Shown: in pieces, positions 1-8,670 of the stretch
Layout: each line of letters begins with the position of its first letter
Position numbering within the stretch: the stretch's first letter is position 1
NCBI GenBank assembly: GCA_041554195.1
Contig: JBFFMJ010000012.1
Location: 29,172 to 93,171 of the forward strand
Direction of reading: 5' to 3'
From: JAPHSX01 sp041554195
GTDB taxonomy: Bacteria; Pseudomonadota; Gammaproteobacteria; Thiohalomonadales; Thiohalomonadaceae
Length of the DNA stretch: 64,000 nucleotides
Notes under the pieces: model-generated
Databases searched by the model: none
What the model saw: only the letters and a program-made list of their open reading frames with translations
Told to the model about the DNA's origin: nothing
Position numbers and translations under genes: made by a program

Positions 1-448
1 GGGTCAACACCCGCTCGATCACCTTGGCGCGGCGCTCGCCCAGTGCCAGATTAAATTCCCGCGAGCCACGCTCATCGGCATGCCCCTCCAGCACCACGGT
101 GACATCACGCACCTCATTCATGAAGCGGGCATGGGTGGCGAGGGCATCACGATCATCCGCGCTCAACTCGGCACTGTTATATTCAAAATAGAAGGTGCGC
201 CTAGATAGCGGCGTGTTGGGGTCGTTCAGCAACTCGGCTATCGGCCGGCCACTAAATTCATCCATCCTGTCGGCAGGGCGAGTCACCGCCCCGTCATCAC
301 CAACTGCCGCGCCATCCCGTTGGTCGGCACCGATACTGCGCTCATCCACCGGCACATCACCGCCACGCACATTCTCGCCACCGGTACAGCCCTGCAACAG
401 CACCATCCCGGCCGCCATCGCAAACAATCCAAAGACTTTCACCTTCAT
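1..448 (-). CDS. pal: Peptidoglycan-associated lipoprotein Pal, 3' end outside the window
   Basis: Outer-membrane lipoprotein of the Tol-Pal complex that binds peptidoglycan and is contacted by TolB and TolA during division and envelope maintenance. The reading frame starts at 448 with a hydrophobic signal segment and the lipobox LLQGC (Cys21). A polar linker follows, then an OmpA_C-like domain from about residue 84 (FYFEYNSAEL), with GHADERG and the peptidoglycan-contact region near NLALGERRA. It runs off the left edge after about 149 codons, so only the last few dozen residues are missing. It starts 10 bases after the tolB stop, so it is the last visible gene of the tolQRAB-pal operon. Identification is firm. 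Confidence 0.95.
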   Translation of the reverse strand, partial: MKVKVFGLFAMAAGMVLLQGCTGGENVRGGDVPVDERSIGADQRDGAAVGDDGAVTRPADRMDEFSGRPIAELLNDPNTPLSRRTFYFEYNSAELSADDRDALATHARFMNEVRDVTVVLEGHADERGSREFNLALGERRAKVIERVLT

Positions 449-458
449 GGTTATTCCC

Positions 459-1766
459 CTATTTCAAAAGATACGGCGACCACGCCGGTTCACGCACATC
501 GCCGCGACTCAGCCCCAGACGCTGGTGAGCGCGACCATCGACGGAGACCGCCTCCAGCACGCCACGACGGTTACGCTCGGAGGCGTAGATAATCATACTG
601 CCATTGGGCGCAAAGCTGGGGGACTCATCAAAACGGGTGTCGCTCAACACCCGCATGGCGCCCGTCTCCAGCTCCTGCACCGCGATGCGAAAACGTTTGC
701 CATCGCCGTGGACAAAGACCAGCCGTTTGCCGTCGGGCGAGAAGGAGGCCCGCGCATTATAGACCCCTTCGTAGGTGACACGTTGCGGTCTGCCCGCGGG
801 GCGTCCGTTCTCCAGCGCCAGTCGATAGATTTGTGGTTTACCGCCACGGTCCGAGGTAAAGAGCAGCGATTTGCCATCGGGCGCAAAGGCCGCCTCGGTA
901 TCGATGCCGCGACTGTTAGTGAGGCGGGTCAGGGCACGGCTGCGCAGATCCAGCAGATAAATCTCCGGGTTACCGTCATGTGACAGGGTGAGTGCCAGTT
1001 TACGGCCATCGGAAGAAAAGCTGGGGGCAGAGTTGAGCCCCTTAAATTCGGCCAGCAGTTCGCGCTCGCCACTAGTCACATTCTGCACATAGATGTGGGA
1101 GCGTCCCTTTTCAAAAGAGACGTAAGCGAGGCGCTCACCATCCGGTGACCAGGCTGGTGACATCAGCGGCTGTTGCGAGGTCAACACCACCTGCTCATCG
1201 TGGCCATCGGCATCGGCAATGGCGAGACGGTAGCTGCTCTCCTTGCCGCTGCGCTCCAGCGTGACATAGGCCACATGGGTGTTGAAGGCACCGCGCTGAC
1301 CGCTCAGCTTTTCATAGACGATGTCGCTGATCTGGTGGGCAACACGACGGATGCGCGAAGCCGCGGTCGGGATGGAGTAGCCGGTCAGCTGCACCCCGCG
1401 CACCACATCAAACAGCTGGAACTCCACTACGAGCTCCCCGCCTTCGCGCAACTGAGTTCGCCCCACCACCATGTGCTCTACCCCGGCGGCGCGCCAGGCG
1501 GCAAAATTGATCTCCTTGCCGACATGTGGATGCTGCGGCATCTGTTTTTTATCCAGCGGTGCAAAACGCCCGCTACGCGCCAGGTCAGCCGCGATGATAT
1601 CCGACACATCAGTGCGGCTATCCCCCCCCGCCAACCAGCCAAAGGGCACCACGGCGATGGGCAGTGCGCCCTCTGTCCCCTGCGTAATTTCGATCACCAG
1701 CCGCGCCTGTGCCTGCCATGACAGCAGCAGCAACAATGCAGCCACACTTCGAGTAATGAATTTCAT
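459..1766 (-). CDS. tolB: Tol-Pal system protein TolB
   Basis: Periplasmic beta-propeller protein that shuttles between Pal and the TolA energy module. I place the start at 1766 (MKFITRSVAALL), which gives a clean signal peptide ending near QAQA and a 435-residue protein, close to the usual ~430. The open frame extends 43 codons further upstream, but that extension overlaps tolA and is not signal-like. An N-terminal alpha/beta domain (about residues 25-160) is followed by repeated WD40-like PD40 blades with SPAWSPDG, SFSSDGRKL, AAFAPDGKS and SFSPDGKRL. The start lies 7 bases after the tolA stop, so the two genes are co-transcribed. Confidence 0.97.
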   Translation of the reverse strand: MKFITRSVAALLLLLSWQAQARLVIEITQGTEGALPIAVVPFGWLAGGDSRTDVSDIIAADLARSGRFAPLDKKQMPQHPHVGKEINFAAWRAAGVEHMVVGRTQLREGGELVVEFQLFDVVRGVQLTGYSIPTAASRIRRVAHQISDIVYEKLSGQRGAFNTHVAYVTLERSGKESSYRLAIADADGHDEQVVLTSQQPLMSPAWSPDGERLAYVSFEKGRSHIYVQNVTSGERELLAEFKGLNSAPSFSSDGRKLALTLSHDGNPEIYLLDLRSRALTRLTNSRGIDTEAAFAPDGKSLLFTSDRGGKPQIYRLALENGRPAGRPQRVTYEGVYNARASFSPDGKRLVFVHGDGKRFRIAVQELETGAMRVLSDTRFDESPSFAPNGSMIIYASERNRRGVLEAVSVDGRAHQRLGLSRGDVREPAWSPYLLK

Positions 1767-1773
1767 CGTTACA

Positions 1774-2596
1774 TTACGGTTTAAAATCAAACTGTATCTC
1801 CCTCTGGAATAACGCGGGATCGGCCGGCATAGGCAAGGGGGATGCCTTGCGAACTGCCGACTCGACCGAACGCTGGAAGGCGGTATCGCCATCACAATCG
1901 GTCACCCGTACACCGACAATATCGCCGCCGGGGATCTGGTTAATCAGTACACTACACAGGGTGCCTGTGCTGCCTGGTGCACGCAACCAGTTGCGCTGCA
2001 CCTTGTTAGCGATGTCACTAATATACTGCAACTGCTGCTGACTAAGCTGTTGCTGTCGCTGTGCTCGGGTCTCTGCGGCGAGTCGCTCCGCCTCGGCCTT
2101 GGCCTCGGCATCCATCTGCCGCTTCAGCTCTGCCTCACGACGCTGCTTCTCGGCTTCTTTCTGCTTGCGCTCGGCCTCATCCTTGAGTTTCTTCTCCTGT
2201 TTTTTCCGCCGCTCTTCAGCAAGACGGGCTTGCTCTGCCTCTTGCTGTTTTTTCTTCAGCTCGGCCTGCTGCTTCTGCGCCTCAAGTTTTTTGCGTTTCG
2301 CATCGGCCTGGCGCAGTTTCTCTGCGGCAATCTCTTTGCGCTTCACCTCGACCTGACGCCTTTTCTCCGCCTCGGCCGCCCTGCGCTTCTGCTCCGCCGC
2401 CTCTTTCTTACGCTGCTCCTCGGCCTCGCGACGGCGTACCGGCGCCATCGCTGTGGCCTCATCCACGGCGCGCGCCTGGATGATCGGCTTGTTCACCGCC
2501 ACCGCCGCGGGCTTCGGACGCTCCCACATGGTAAAGGCCAGTATGCCCACCAGGATGAGGTGCACCACCACCGACCCCAGAACGGCAAATAGCCGA

Positions 2597-2613
<17 letters not shown>
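1774..2613 (-). CDS. tolA: Cell envelope integrity protein TolA
   Basis: Inner-membrane protein that spans the periplasm and couples proton-motive-force-driven TolQR to TolB-Pal. The 279 residues show one N-terminal membrane helix (about 9-30), a long charged Ala/Lys/Glu/Gln-rich helical arm (about 60-195) and a C-terminal globular domain (about 200-279) with two cysteines (TLCSVL and VTDCDG) that probably form a disulfide. The arm is shorter than in E. coli TolA (421 residues). The start overlaps the end of tolR by 17 bases, implying translational coupling. An alternative Met two codons downstream would shorten the overlap. Confidence 0.93.
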
Positions 2614-3034
<421 letters not shown>

Positions 3035-3036
3035 CG

Positions 3037-3714
3037 TTATTTGCTGTGCGCCTGACGTTGCAGCAGGGTGGAGAACTCTTCCTTAAAGGTCTCGAAGCGA
3101 TTCTCTATACGCTCGACATCATTGGCAAAGCGATTATAGGCAACCACCGCGGGGATCGCCGCGAACAGCCCCATCGCGGTGGCGATCAGTGCCTCAGCGA
3201 TGCCGGGAGCGACCATCGAGAGGGTGGCGTGTTGCGCACTACCGAGGGCGCGGAAGGAGTTCATTATCCCCCACACCGTACCGAACAGACCGACATAGGG
3301 GCTGGTGGAGCCTACGGTGGCAAGAAAGGCAAGACCGGCCTCCAGCTTGTCGACCTCACGACTCATGGCGACACGCATCGAACGCTGCGCCCCCTCCACC
3401 ACCGCCATCGGCTCGACCCCGCCCTGCTTGCGCAAGCGGGCAAACTCACCGAAGCCTGATTCAAAGATAATCGCCAGCCCGTCCAGGCTCTTGCGCCGCT
3501 TATTCATCTGTTTATAGAGTTCCACCAGGTCGATGCCGGACCAGAAGCGGTTCTCGAAGGTCTCGGCATCCTCACGCGAACGCTTGATCTGCCGCGCCTT
3601 TTGCAGGATCACACTCCAGGAGGCGATGGAGATCAGCAGCAGCAACAACATCACCAGCTGCACCAGCAGACTGGCGTTGGCGAACAGGCTCCACAACGAC
3701 ATATCCGTACTCAT
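3037..3714 (-). CDS. tolQ: Tol-Pal system proton channel protein TolQ
   Basis: MotA/TolQ/ExbB-family inner-membrane protein forming the channel around TolR. The 225 residues contain three hydrophobic helices (about 15-37, 130-155 and 168-192) and the family motif GLFGTVWGIMNSF in the second. The usual upstream neighbour ybgC (acyl-CoA thioesterase) is missing: only 104 bases separate this gene from ruvB, and I see no reading frame there. Confidence 0.96.
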   Translation of the reverse strand: MSTDMSLWSLFANASLLVQLVMLLLLLISIASWSVILQKARQIKRSREDAETFENRFWSGIDLVELYKQMNKRRKSLDGLAIIFESGFGEFARLRKQGGVEPMAVVEGAQRSMRVAMSREVDKLEAGLAFLATVGSTSPYVGLFGTVWGIMNSFRALGSAQHATLSMVAPGIAEALIATAMGLFAAIPAVVAYNRFANDVERIENRFETFKEEFSTLLQRQAHSK

Positions 3715-3818
3715 TCTTATTCCTCAGCCCATGTTATTAGCGGGGTTTGCTTCATCGATTCTGATTTCAAACGCCGGCCTGCGTAGATAGACCGACTCAG
3801 AGCGAATAAATTCCACAT

Positions 3819-4877
3819 TCACTCATCGCCGTTGGAGAAACGCTCCATCTCCTTCTGCCGCGTTGCCTCCTTGCCCTCGGGCGGTGTCATCCCAAAGTGC
3901 AGGTAGGCGCTGTTGGTGGCGATACGACCGGTGCGGGTGCGCATTAAAAAACCCTGCTGGATAAGATAGGGTTCGAGCACATCCTCAATGGTGCCGCGCT
4001 CCTCGCCGATCGCCGCGGCAATGTTATCCACCCCCACCGGGCCACCATCGAACTTCTCGATAATCGCCAGGAGCAATTTGCGGTCCATCATGTCAAAACC
4101 GTTCACATCGACATCAAGCATGTCGAGGGCGCGTCCCGCCACTTCGGCTGAGACCCTGCCGTCGGCCTTCACCTCAGCATAGTCACGCACCCGGCGTAGC
4201 AGACGGTTGGCGATACGCGGGGTGCCGCGTGAACGGCGCGCGATCTCCTTAGACCCCTTCTCATCGATCAGCACATCAAGGATCTTAGCTGAACGTGAGA
4301 CGATGTGGGTGAGATCGGCGGTATCGTAAAACTCCAGCCGCTGTACGATACCGAAGCGATCACGTAGCGGCGAGGTAAGCATCCCGGCACGGGTGGTGGC
4401 ACCGATCAGGGTGAAGGGGGGCAGGTCGAGTTTAATCGAGCGGGCCGCCGGGCCTTCACCAATCATGATGTCGATCTGGTAGTCCTCCAGCGCCGGGTAG
4501 AGTACCTCCTCAACCACCGGGGAGAGGCGGTGGATCTCGTCGATAAACAGCACGTCGTGGGGTTCGAGATTGGTCAGCAAGGCGGCGAGGTCACCGGGGC
4601 GCTCCAGCACCGGGCCGGAGGTCTGGCGTACGCTTACCTCCAGCTCATTGGCGATGATGTGAGCCAGGGTGGTTTTGCCGAGACCCGGCGGGCCGAACAG
4701 CAGCACATGGTCCAGCGCCTCCTGGCGTTTGCTCGCCGCCGAGATGAAGATCTCCATCTGCTCGCGCACCTTGCGCTGGCCGACATAGTCCGCCAGTAGT
4801 TTGGGGCGAATGGCGCGATCCTGCGCCTCCTCCTCGTGCTTCGGCTCGTTGCTGATCAGGCGATCGGTTTCGATCAT
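3819..4877 (-). CDS. ruvB: Holliday junction branch migration ATPase RuvB
   Basis: Hexameric AAA+ motor that drives branch migration of Holliday junctions together with RuvA. The 352 residues show Walker A GPPGLGKTTLAH (about 62-73), Walker B with DEIHR, sensor motifs in GATTRAG and the arginine region, and a C-terminal winged-helix domain with RTRTGR. It is the last gene of the ruvCAB group. A 93-base spacer with no recognisable gene separates it from ruvA. Confidence 0.98.
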   Translation of the reverse strand: MIETDRLISNEPKHEEEAQDRAIRPKLLADYVGQRKVREQMEIFISAASKRQEALDHVLLFGPPGLGKTTLAHIIANELEVSVRQTSGPVLERPGDLAALLTNLEPHDVLFIDEIHRLSPVVEEVLYPALEDYQIDIMIGEGPAARSIKLDLPPFTLIGATTRAGMLTSPLRDRFGIVQRLEFYDTADLTHIVSRSAKILDVLIDEKGSKEIARRSRGTPRIANRLLRRVRDYAEVKADGRVSAEVAGRALDMLDVDVNGFDMMDRKLLLAIIEKFDGGPVGVDNIAAAIGEERGTIEDVLEPYLIQQGFLMRTRTGRIATNSAYLHFGMTPPEGKEATRQKEMERFSNGDE

Positions 4878-4970
4878 TATCGTTATAGCCTATCCGGTTT
4901 GTAGTTGTCCGTATCTTACCGCCTGGCAGCGCCGGTTTCCGCCCCTAAATAGGCGAAATGCGTACCATGA

Positions 4971-5579
4971 CTACTTTTTCACCGCCTGCTTCAAAGCGGC
5001 ACGGATGATCGCCTCGCTATCCAGCCCCTCGGTATCCAGTTTGCTGATAAGACGGCTCGCCTCCGGTGGCTTGTAGCCGAGGGAGATCAGGGCGCTGAGT
5101 GCATCCTTCACCGCATCGACCGCCGGGGCCATGACCGGGGCAGCCCCCTCGCCCGGCAATACCGGGGCAGGCTGCCAGTCATCGAGGCGATCCTTCATCT
5201 CAACAATCAGCCGCTCGGCGGTCTTCTTGCCGACACCGGGCAGACGCACCAGGGAGGCGCTATCGCTCTCCTGCACGCAGCGGGCGAACTCATCGGCGGA
5301 GATCCCGGAAAGGATAGTGAGTGCCAGCTTGGCCCCCACCCCGTTGACCTTGATCAGGGTGCGGAACAGGGTGCGCTCGGCGAGGGTGGCGAAGGCGAAT
5401 AGCAGGTGGGCATCGTCGCGCACCACCAGGTGGGTATGCAGCGTCACCTCCTGTCCTAGCTCGGGCAGCTGGAAGATGGTGCCCATCGGGGCTTCCAGCT
5501 CATAGCCGACGCCGCCCACATCAAGTAGCACAAAGGGGGGCTTTTTTTCCGCCAAAATACCGCGCAGGCGACCTATCAT
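4971..5579 (-). CDS. ruvA: Holliday junction branch migration protein RuvA
   Basis: Tetrameric DNA-junction-binding protein that targets RuvB to four-way junctions. The 202 residues show the N-terminal OB domain (MIGRLRGILAEK), two helix-hairpin-helix motifs (VNGVGAKLALTIL and LPGVGKKTAERLI) and a C-terminal RuvB-contact domain after an Ala/Pro-rich linker. The start overlaps the ruvC stop by 4 bases (ATGA), so the two are translationally coupled. Confidence 0.98.
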   Translation of the reverse strand: MIGRLRGILAEKKPPFVLLDVGGVGYELEAPMGTIFQLPELGQEVTLHTHLVVRDDAHLLFAFATLAERTLFRTLIKVNGVGAKLALTILSGISADEFARCVQESDSASLVRLPGVGKKTAERLIVEMKDRLDDWQPAPVLPGEGAAPVMAPAVDAVKDALSALISLGYKPPEASRLISKLDTEGLDSEAIIRAALKQAVKK

Positions 5580-6100
5580 CTATAACGTCCTCTTCGGCTT
5601 CCGCGCACACCTTCAAGGTGGCTCAGGGTCTGGCTGGTGTGGTTGTGGCACAGCGCCACGGCAAGGGCATCGGCGGCATCTTCCTGTGGCATGCCGGGCA
5701 GTTTGAGCAGTGCCTGCACCATGTGCTGCACCTGGGTCTTGGCGGCATTGCCCTTGCCAACGGTGGCCTTCTTTATCTCGCTCGGAGTGTATTCGCTGAT
5801 GTTCAGCCCCTTCGACATCACCGCGCAGATCGCCGCCCCACGGGCCTGGCCGAGCTTGAGGGCGGAGTCCGGGTTGCGGTGCATAAAGACCTGTTCGATG
5901 GCGACCTCCGTGGGGGTGTAGATCTCGACGATATCGCAGAGACCATCAAAGATGGTCTTAAGACGACCGGCGAAGTCACCGCTGCCGGCACGGATGCAGC
6001 CGCTCTCGACGTAGCGCAGCTTGCTGCCCTCCAGCTCAATAAGACCAAAGCCGGTAATGCGTGAGCCGGGGTCGATGCCAAGGATGCGGGTCACCGCCAT
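5576..6100 (-). CDS. ruvC: Crossover junction endodeoxyribonuclease RuvC
   Basis: Dimeric resolvase that nicks Holliday junctions symmetrically. The 174 residues carry the RNase H-like active-site segments GIDPGSRITG (first Asp), VAIEQVFM (Glu) and the C-terminal acidic pair in EDAADALAVALCH. The length is normal. It starts 11 bases after the yebC stop. I see no obvious LexA operator just upstream. Confidence 0.97.
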   Translation of the reverse strand: MAVTRILGIDPGSRITGFGLIELEGSKLRYVESGCIRAGSGDFAGRLKTIFDGLCDIVEIYTPTEVAIEQVFMHRNPDSALKLGQARGAAICAVMSKGLNISEYTPSEIKKATVGKGNAAKTQVQHMVQALLKLPGMPQEDAADALAVALCHNHTSQTLSHLEGVRGSRRGRYR

Positions 6101-6111
6101 TTACCCAGCCC

Positions 6112-6858
6112 TTAGCCCAATTGGGCCATCACCTCGTCACTGAAGTCGGCGTTGCTGTAAACGCTCTGCACGTCATCCAGGTCCTCCAGTATATCGACCA
6201 GGCGCAGCACCTTCTCCGCATCCTCGACACCGAGATCGACGCTCACCGAGGGCTTCTGTGTGATCTCGGCCATCTCCGGCTCAAAACCGGCGGCGATCAT
6301 CGCCTCCTTCACCGTGGTGAACTCTTCCCAGGCGGTGGTCACTTCGATGGAGCCGTCGTCCTGGGTGACCACATCCTCGGCACCGGCCTCCAGCGCAGCC
6401 TCCATGATCGCATCCTCGTCGGAACCGGCCGGGTAGTGCATCAGGCCGATCTTGGTGAAGAGGTAAGAGACCGAGCCATCGGTACCCAGATTACCGCCCG
6501 CCTTGGAAAAGGCGTGGCGCACCTCGGCCACGGTGCGGTTGCGGTTGTCGGTGAGACAGTCGACCAGCACCGCAACGCCATTGGGACCGTAGCCCTCGTA
6601 GCGCACCTCATCGTAGTTCTCGTCCTCACCGGCACCAGCACCGCGCTTAATCGCGTTCTCCACGGTGTCTTTCTTCATGTTCTGGCCGAGGGCCTTGCTG
6701 ACCGCATCGCGCAGGCGCGGGTTGCTGTCGAGGTCAGGCCCACCCATCTTGGCGGCGACCACCAGTTCACGGATCAGTTTGGTGAAAATCTTACCGCGCT
6801 TGGCGTCCTGGGCCGCCTTGCGGTGCTTGATATTGGCCCATTTACTGTGTCCAGCCAT
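6112..6858 (-). CDS. yebC: YebC/PmpR family protein (probable transcriptional or translational regulator)
   Basis: Member of the widely conserved YebC family, described as a DNA-binding regulator and, in more recent work on the family, as a ribosome-associated factor. The 248 residues begin with the diagnostic MAGHSKWANIKHRK and contain GPNGVA, the three-domain fold length and an acidic C-terminus. It sits directly upstream of ruvC, the usual gammaproteobacterial position. The leader contains a GCATGCATG stretch at about 6876-6884. The exact molecular role cannot be read from the sequence. Confidence 0.95.
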   Translation of the reverse strand: MAGHSKWANIKHRKAAQDAKRGKIFTKLIRELVVAAKMGGPDLDSNPRLRDAVSKALGQNMKKDTVENAIKRGAGAGEDENYDEVRYEGYGPNGVAVLVDCLTDNRNRTVAEVRHAFSKAGGNLGTDGSVSYLFTKIGLMHYPAGSDEDAIMEAALEAGAEDVVTQDDGSIEVTTAWEEFTTVKEAMIAAGFEPEMAEITQKPSVSVDLGVEDAEKVLRLVDILEDLDDVQSVYSNADFSDEVMAQLG

Positions 6859-6943
6859 GAAAAAAACCTCTCAACATGCATGCATAAAGTTGCACGCATT
6901 GTAGCACCTTGTGCCCCGCTTTCGCAGGGCCACCGCGGCGGTG

Positions 6944-7303
6944 CTAGGACTCCTCGTCGCTGAGAAACAGGGCTGTCTGATCGAAGGGATTCTCCTCGGG
7001 CTCATCGAACAGCAGTTCATGCTGACCGATGCGGATGATGTCGCCAACGCTGAGGCGCTTCTGCTGCACCTTCTCATCATTAACGAAGAGGCCGTTGGTG
7101 CTGTTGAAATCGATGATGGAGACGGCGAAGGCACCATCAAAGTATTCGTCAGGCTTGAGGCTAAGCACCGCATGAATGCCGCTGATGGTGGGGTCATCGA
7201 GCTGGATATCGTTATCGGAACGACGCCCGATGGTAATACGCTCCTTCGCCAGATCGAACTCCTTAAGAGTGAGACCATTAAGACGCAGTGTCAGTTTTGG
7301 CAT
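6944..7303 (-). CDS. Single FHA-domain protein
   Basis: Small phosphothreonine-binding protein of 119 residues. The FHA signature is complete: GRRSDNDI (Arg and Ser contacts), SGIHAVL and NSTNGLFVN. I choose Met at 7303 (MPKLTLRLNGL), which aligns with the start of the neighbouring FHA protein. The frame continues 22 codons upstream, but that part overlaps the neighbour. It lies 10 bases downstream of the second FHA gene, in an operon with a PP2C phosphatase and a receptor kinase, so it probably reads that kinase's phosphorylation state. The acidic tail (DEPEENPFDQTALFL) contains a Thr that could itself be phosphorylated (inference). Confidence 0.92.
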   Translation of the reverse strand: MPKLTLRLNGLTLKEFDLAKERITIGRRSDNDIQLDDPTISGIHAVLSLKPDEYFDGAFAVSIIDFNSTNGLFVNDEKVQQKRLSVGDIIRIGQHELLFDEPEENPFDQTALFLSDEES

Positions 7304-7313
7304 GCTTCCCTCC

Positions 7314-7934
7314 TTACAGACTCTCGATGAAACTAAGACGGGCATCGGCAATGGCGATCTCATCACCATCTTTCAAGAGTCTCGGCTCGGCCTTGAGCAA
7401 CATCCCATTCACCCTGGTGTTGAGCACCTTGCCGGCCAACGACACCGGTAGCAACTCATAACCATCGGGGGTATGGAGAATCACCGCCACCTGCACTCCG
7501 GGTTTACCCAGAGCGGTGCGTTTTTTCTCAATGGGCATCACCTCACCCGCACGCGGGCCGTTGAGGAGCTTCAGTGCCGCCCTTGGTGGCTCCTCCTTCT
7601 CCTCATTCGGCTCGGTATACATAATCATGGTAGCGGCAAAGTCCTGCACCTCCTCATCAACGAAGCAGATTTCATGACTGCCGATCTTGATCACATCATT
7701 GTGTTTGAGTGGTGACTTGGAGATGGGGTGGCCGTTCAGCCGGGTGCCATTTGTACTATTAAGATCCGTAATCGTTGGCTTGGGTTGGAGCAGGATCGCC
7801 GCGTGCTCGCCACTGACCACCGGCTCGTTGAGCATAATATCATTGCTTGAGTTTCGCCCAATCGTGATGCGCTCTTCCTGCAGCGGAAAGTCGCGCACAT
7901 TCATCCCATTGAGGCTAATTACCAGTTTTGCCAT
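7314..7934 (-). CDS. FHA-domain protein with a second, degenerate FHA-like half
   Basis: A 206-residue protein. Residues about 1-95 form a canonical FHA domain with GRNSSNDI, SGEHAAI and NSTNGTRLN. Residues about 115-206 look like a second FHA-type beta sandwich (it keeps RVNGMLL and the terminal strand) but lack the Arg/Ser/His phosphate-binding residues, so this half probably makes protein contacts rather than binding phosphothreonine. A linker segment rich in Glu follows the first domain. It starts 10 bases after the PP2C gene and is co-transcribed with it. Confidence 0.9.
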   Translation of the reverse strand: MAKLVISLNGMNVRDFPLQEERITIGRNSSNDIMLNEPVVSGEHAAILLQPKPTITDLNSTNGTRLNGHPISKSPLKHNDVIKIGSHEICFVDEEVQDFAATMIMYTEPNEEKEEPPRAALKLLNGPRAGEVMPIEKKRTALGKPGVQVAVILHTPDGYELLPVSLAGKVLNTRVNGMLLKAEPRLLKDGDEIAIADARLSFIESL

Positions 7935-7944
7935 CGTACTCTCC

Positions 7945-8667
7945 TCACTCCCAGACCCGAATTACTATAATCGAAATATTGTCTTCGCCACCGCGTTCAT
8001 TGGCGGCATTAATTAAATTCTGCACCACGGTGGGCAGCGGATCGTCGTCAACTAACAACGCGGCGATCTCTTCATCACGCAGGCGATCACTGAGGCCATC
8101 GGAGCAGAGCAGGTAACAGTCCCCTCCCGCCGTCACATCTTCGTTCATCTCCACCTCAACACTGGCCTCCAGTCCGAGGGCACGAGTAATCACATTCTTC
8201 TGTTCCGAGCTACGCGCCTGCTCGGCATCGATCATCCCCTCATCCACCAGCTCCTGCACCAGCGAATGGTCACGGCTGAGCTGTTGCAGCTTGCCATCTC
8301 TAAATCGATAGAGCCGAGAATCACCCACATGGGCACAGTGCAGGGTCTGCCCGTGCAGGCTCACGGTGACCACCGTGGTGCCCATGGTGTGCAGTCGCGG
8401 CTGGCCGATGGTCTGCAGGTAGATAACACTGTTCGCCTGCGCCACCGCCGCCAGCAATCGCTGCGCCTCGTCCACCGAGTCAGCGCCCTTTAATTGCTCG
8501 CCGATCACCTCGACGGCGATGGCGCTCGCCACCTCACCGGCATGGTGCCCCCCCATGCCATCGGCCAGCACCGCCCAGCCCTGCTCGGCATCCCAAGCAA
8601 TAGCATCCTCATTGTGCTTGCGCACCCGTCCGGCATCCGTCAACCCAGCCATCTTCCATGCGGACAT
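7945..8667 (-). CDS. PP2C-family serine/threonine protein phosphatase (Stp1/PppA-like)
   Basis: Metal-dependent phosphatase expected to reverse the action of the adjacent kinase. The 240 residues show all the PP2C metal-site motifs: RKHNEDA, LADGMGGHHAGE, HVGDSRLYRFRDG, LLCSDGLSDRL and GGEDNISII. It is a soluble single-domain protein. The start codon is separated by only 3 bases from the kinase stop codon, so kinase and phosphatase are made together. Similar sets occur with type VI secretion and elsewhere, but no T6SS genes are visible here. Confidence 0.95.
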   Translation of the reverse strand: MSAWKMAGLTDAGRVRKHNEDAIAWDAEQGWAVLADGMGGHHAGEVASAIAVEVIGEQLKGADSVDEAQRLLAAVAQANSVIYLQTIGQPRLHTMGTTVVTVSLHGQTLHCAHVGDSRLYRFRDGKLQQLSRDHSLVQELVDEGMIDAEQARSSEQKNVITRALGLEASVEVEMNEDVTAGGDCYLLCSDGLSDRLRDEEIAALLVDDDPLPTVVQNLINAANERGGEDNISIIVIRVWE

Positions 8668-8670
8668 GCT

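Noticed and set aside
195..983. Long plus-strand open frame across pal/tolB
   Set aside because: It is antisense to clear pal and tolB coding sequence, has a composition typical of a shadow frame, and shows no domain.
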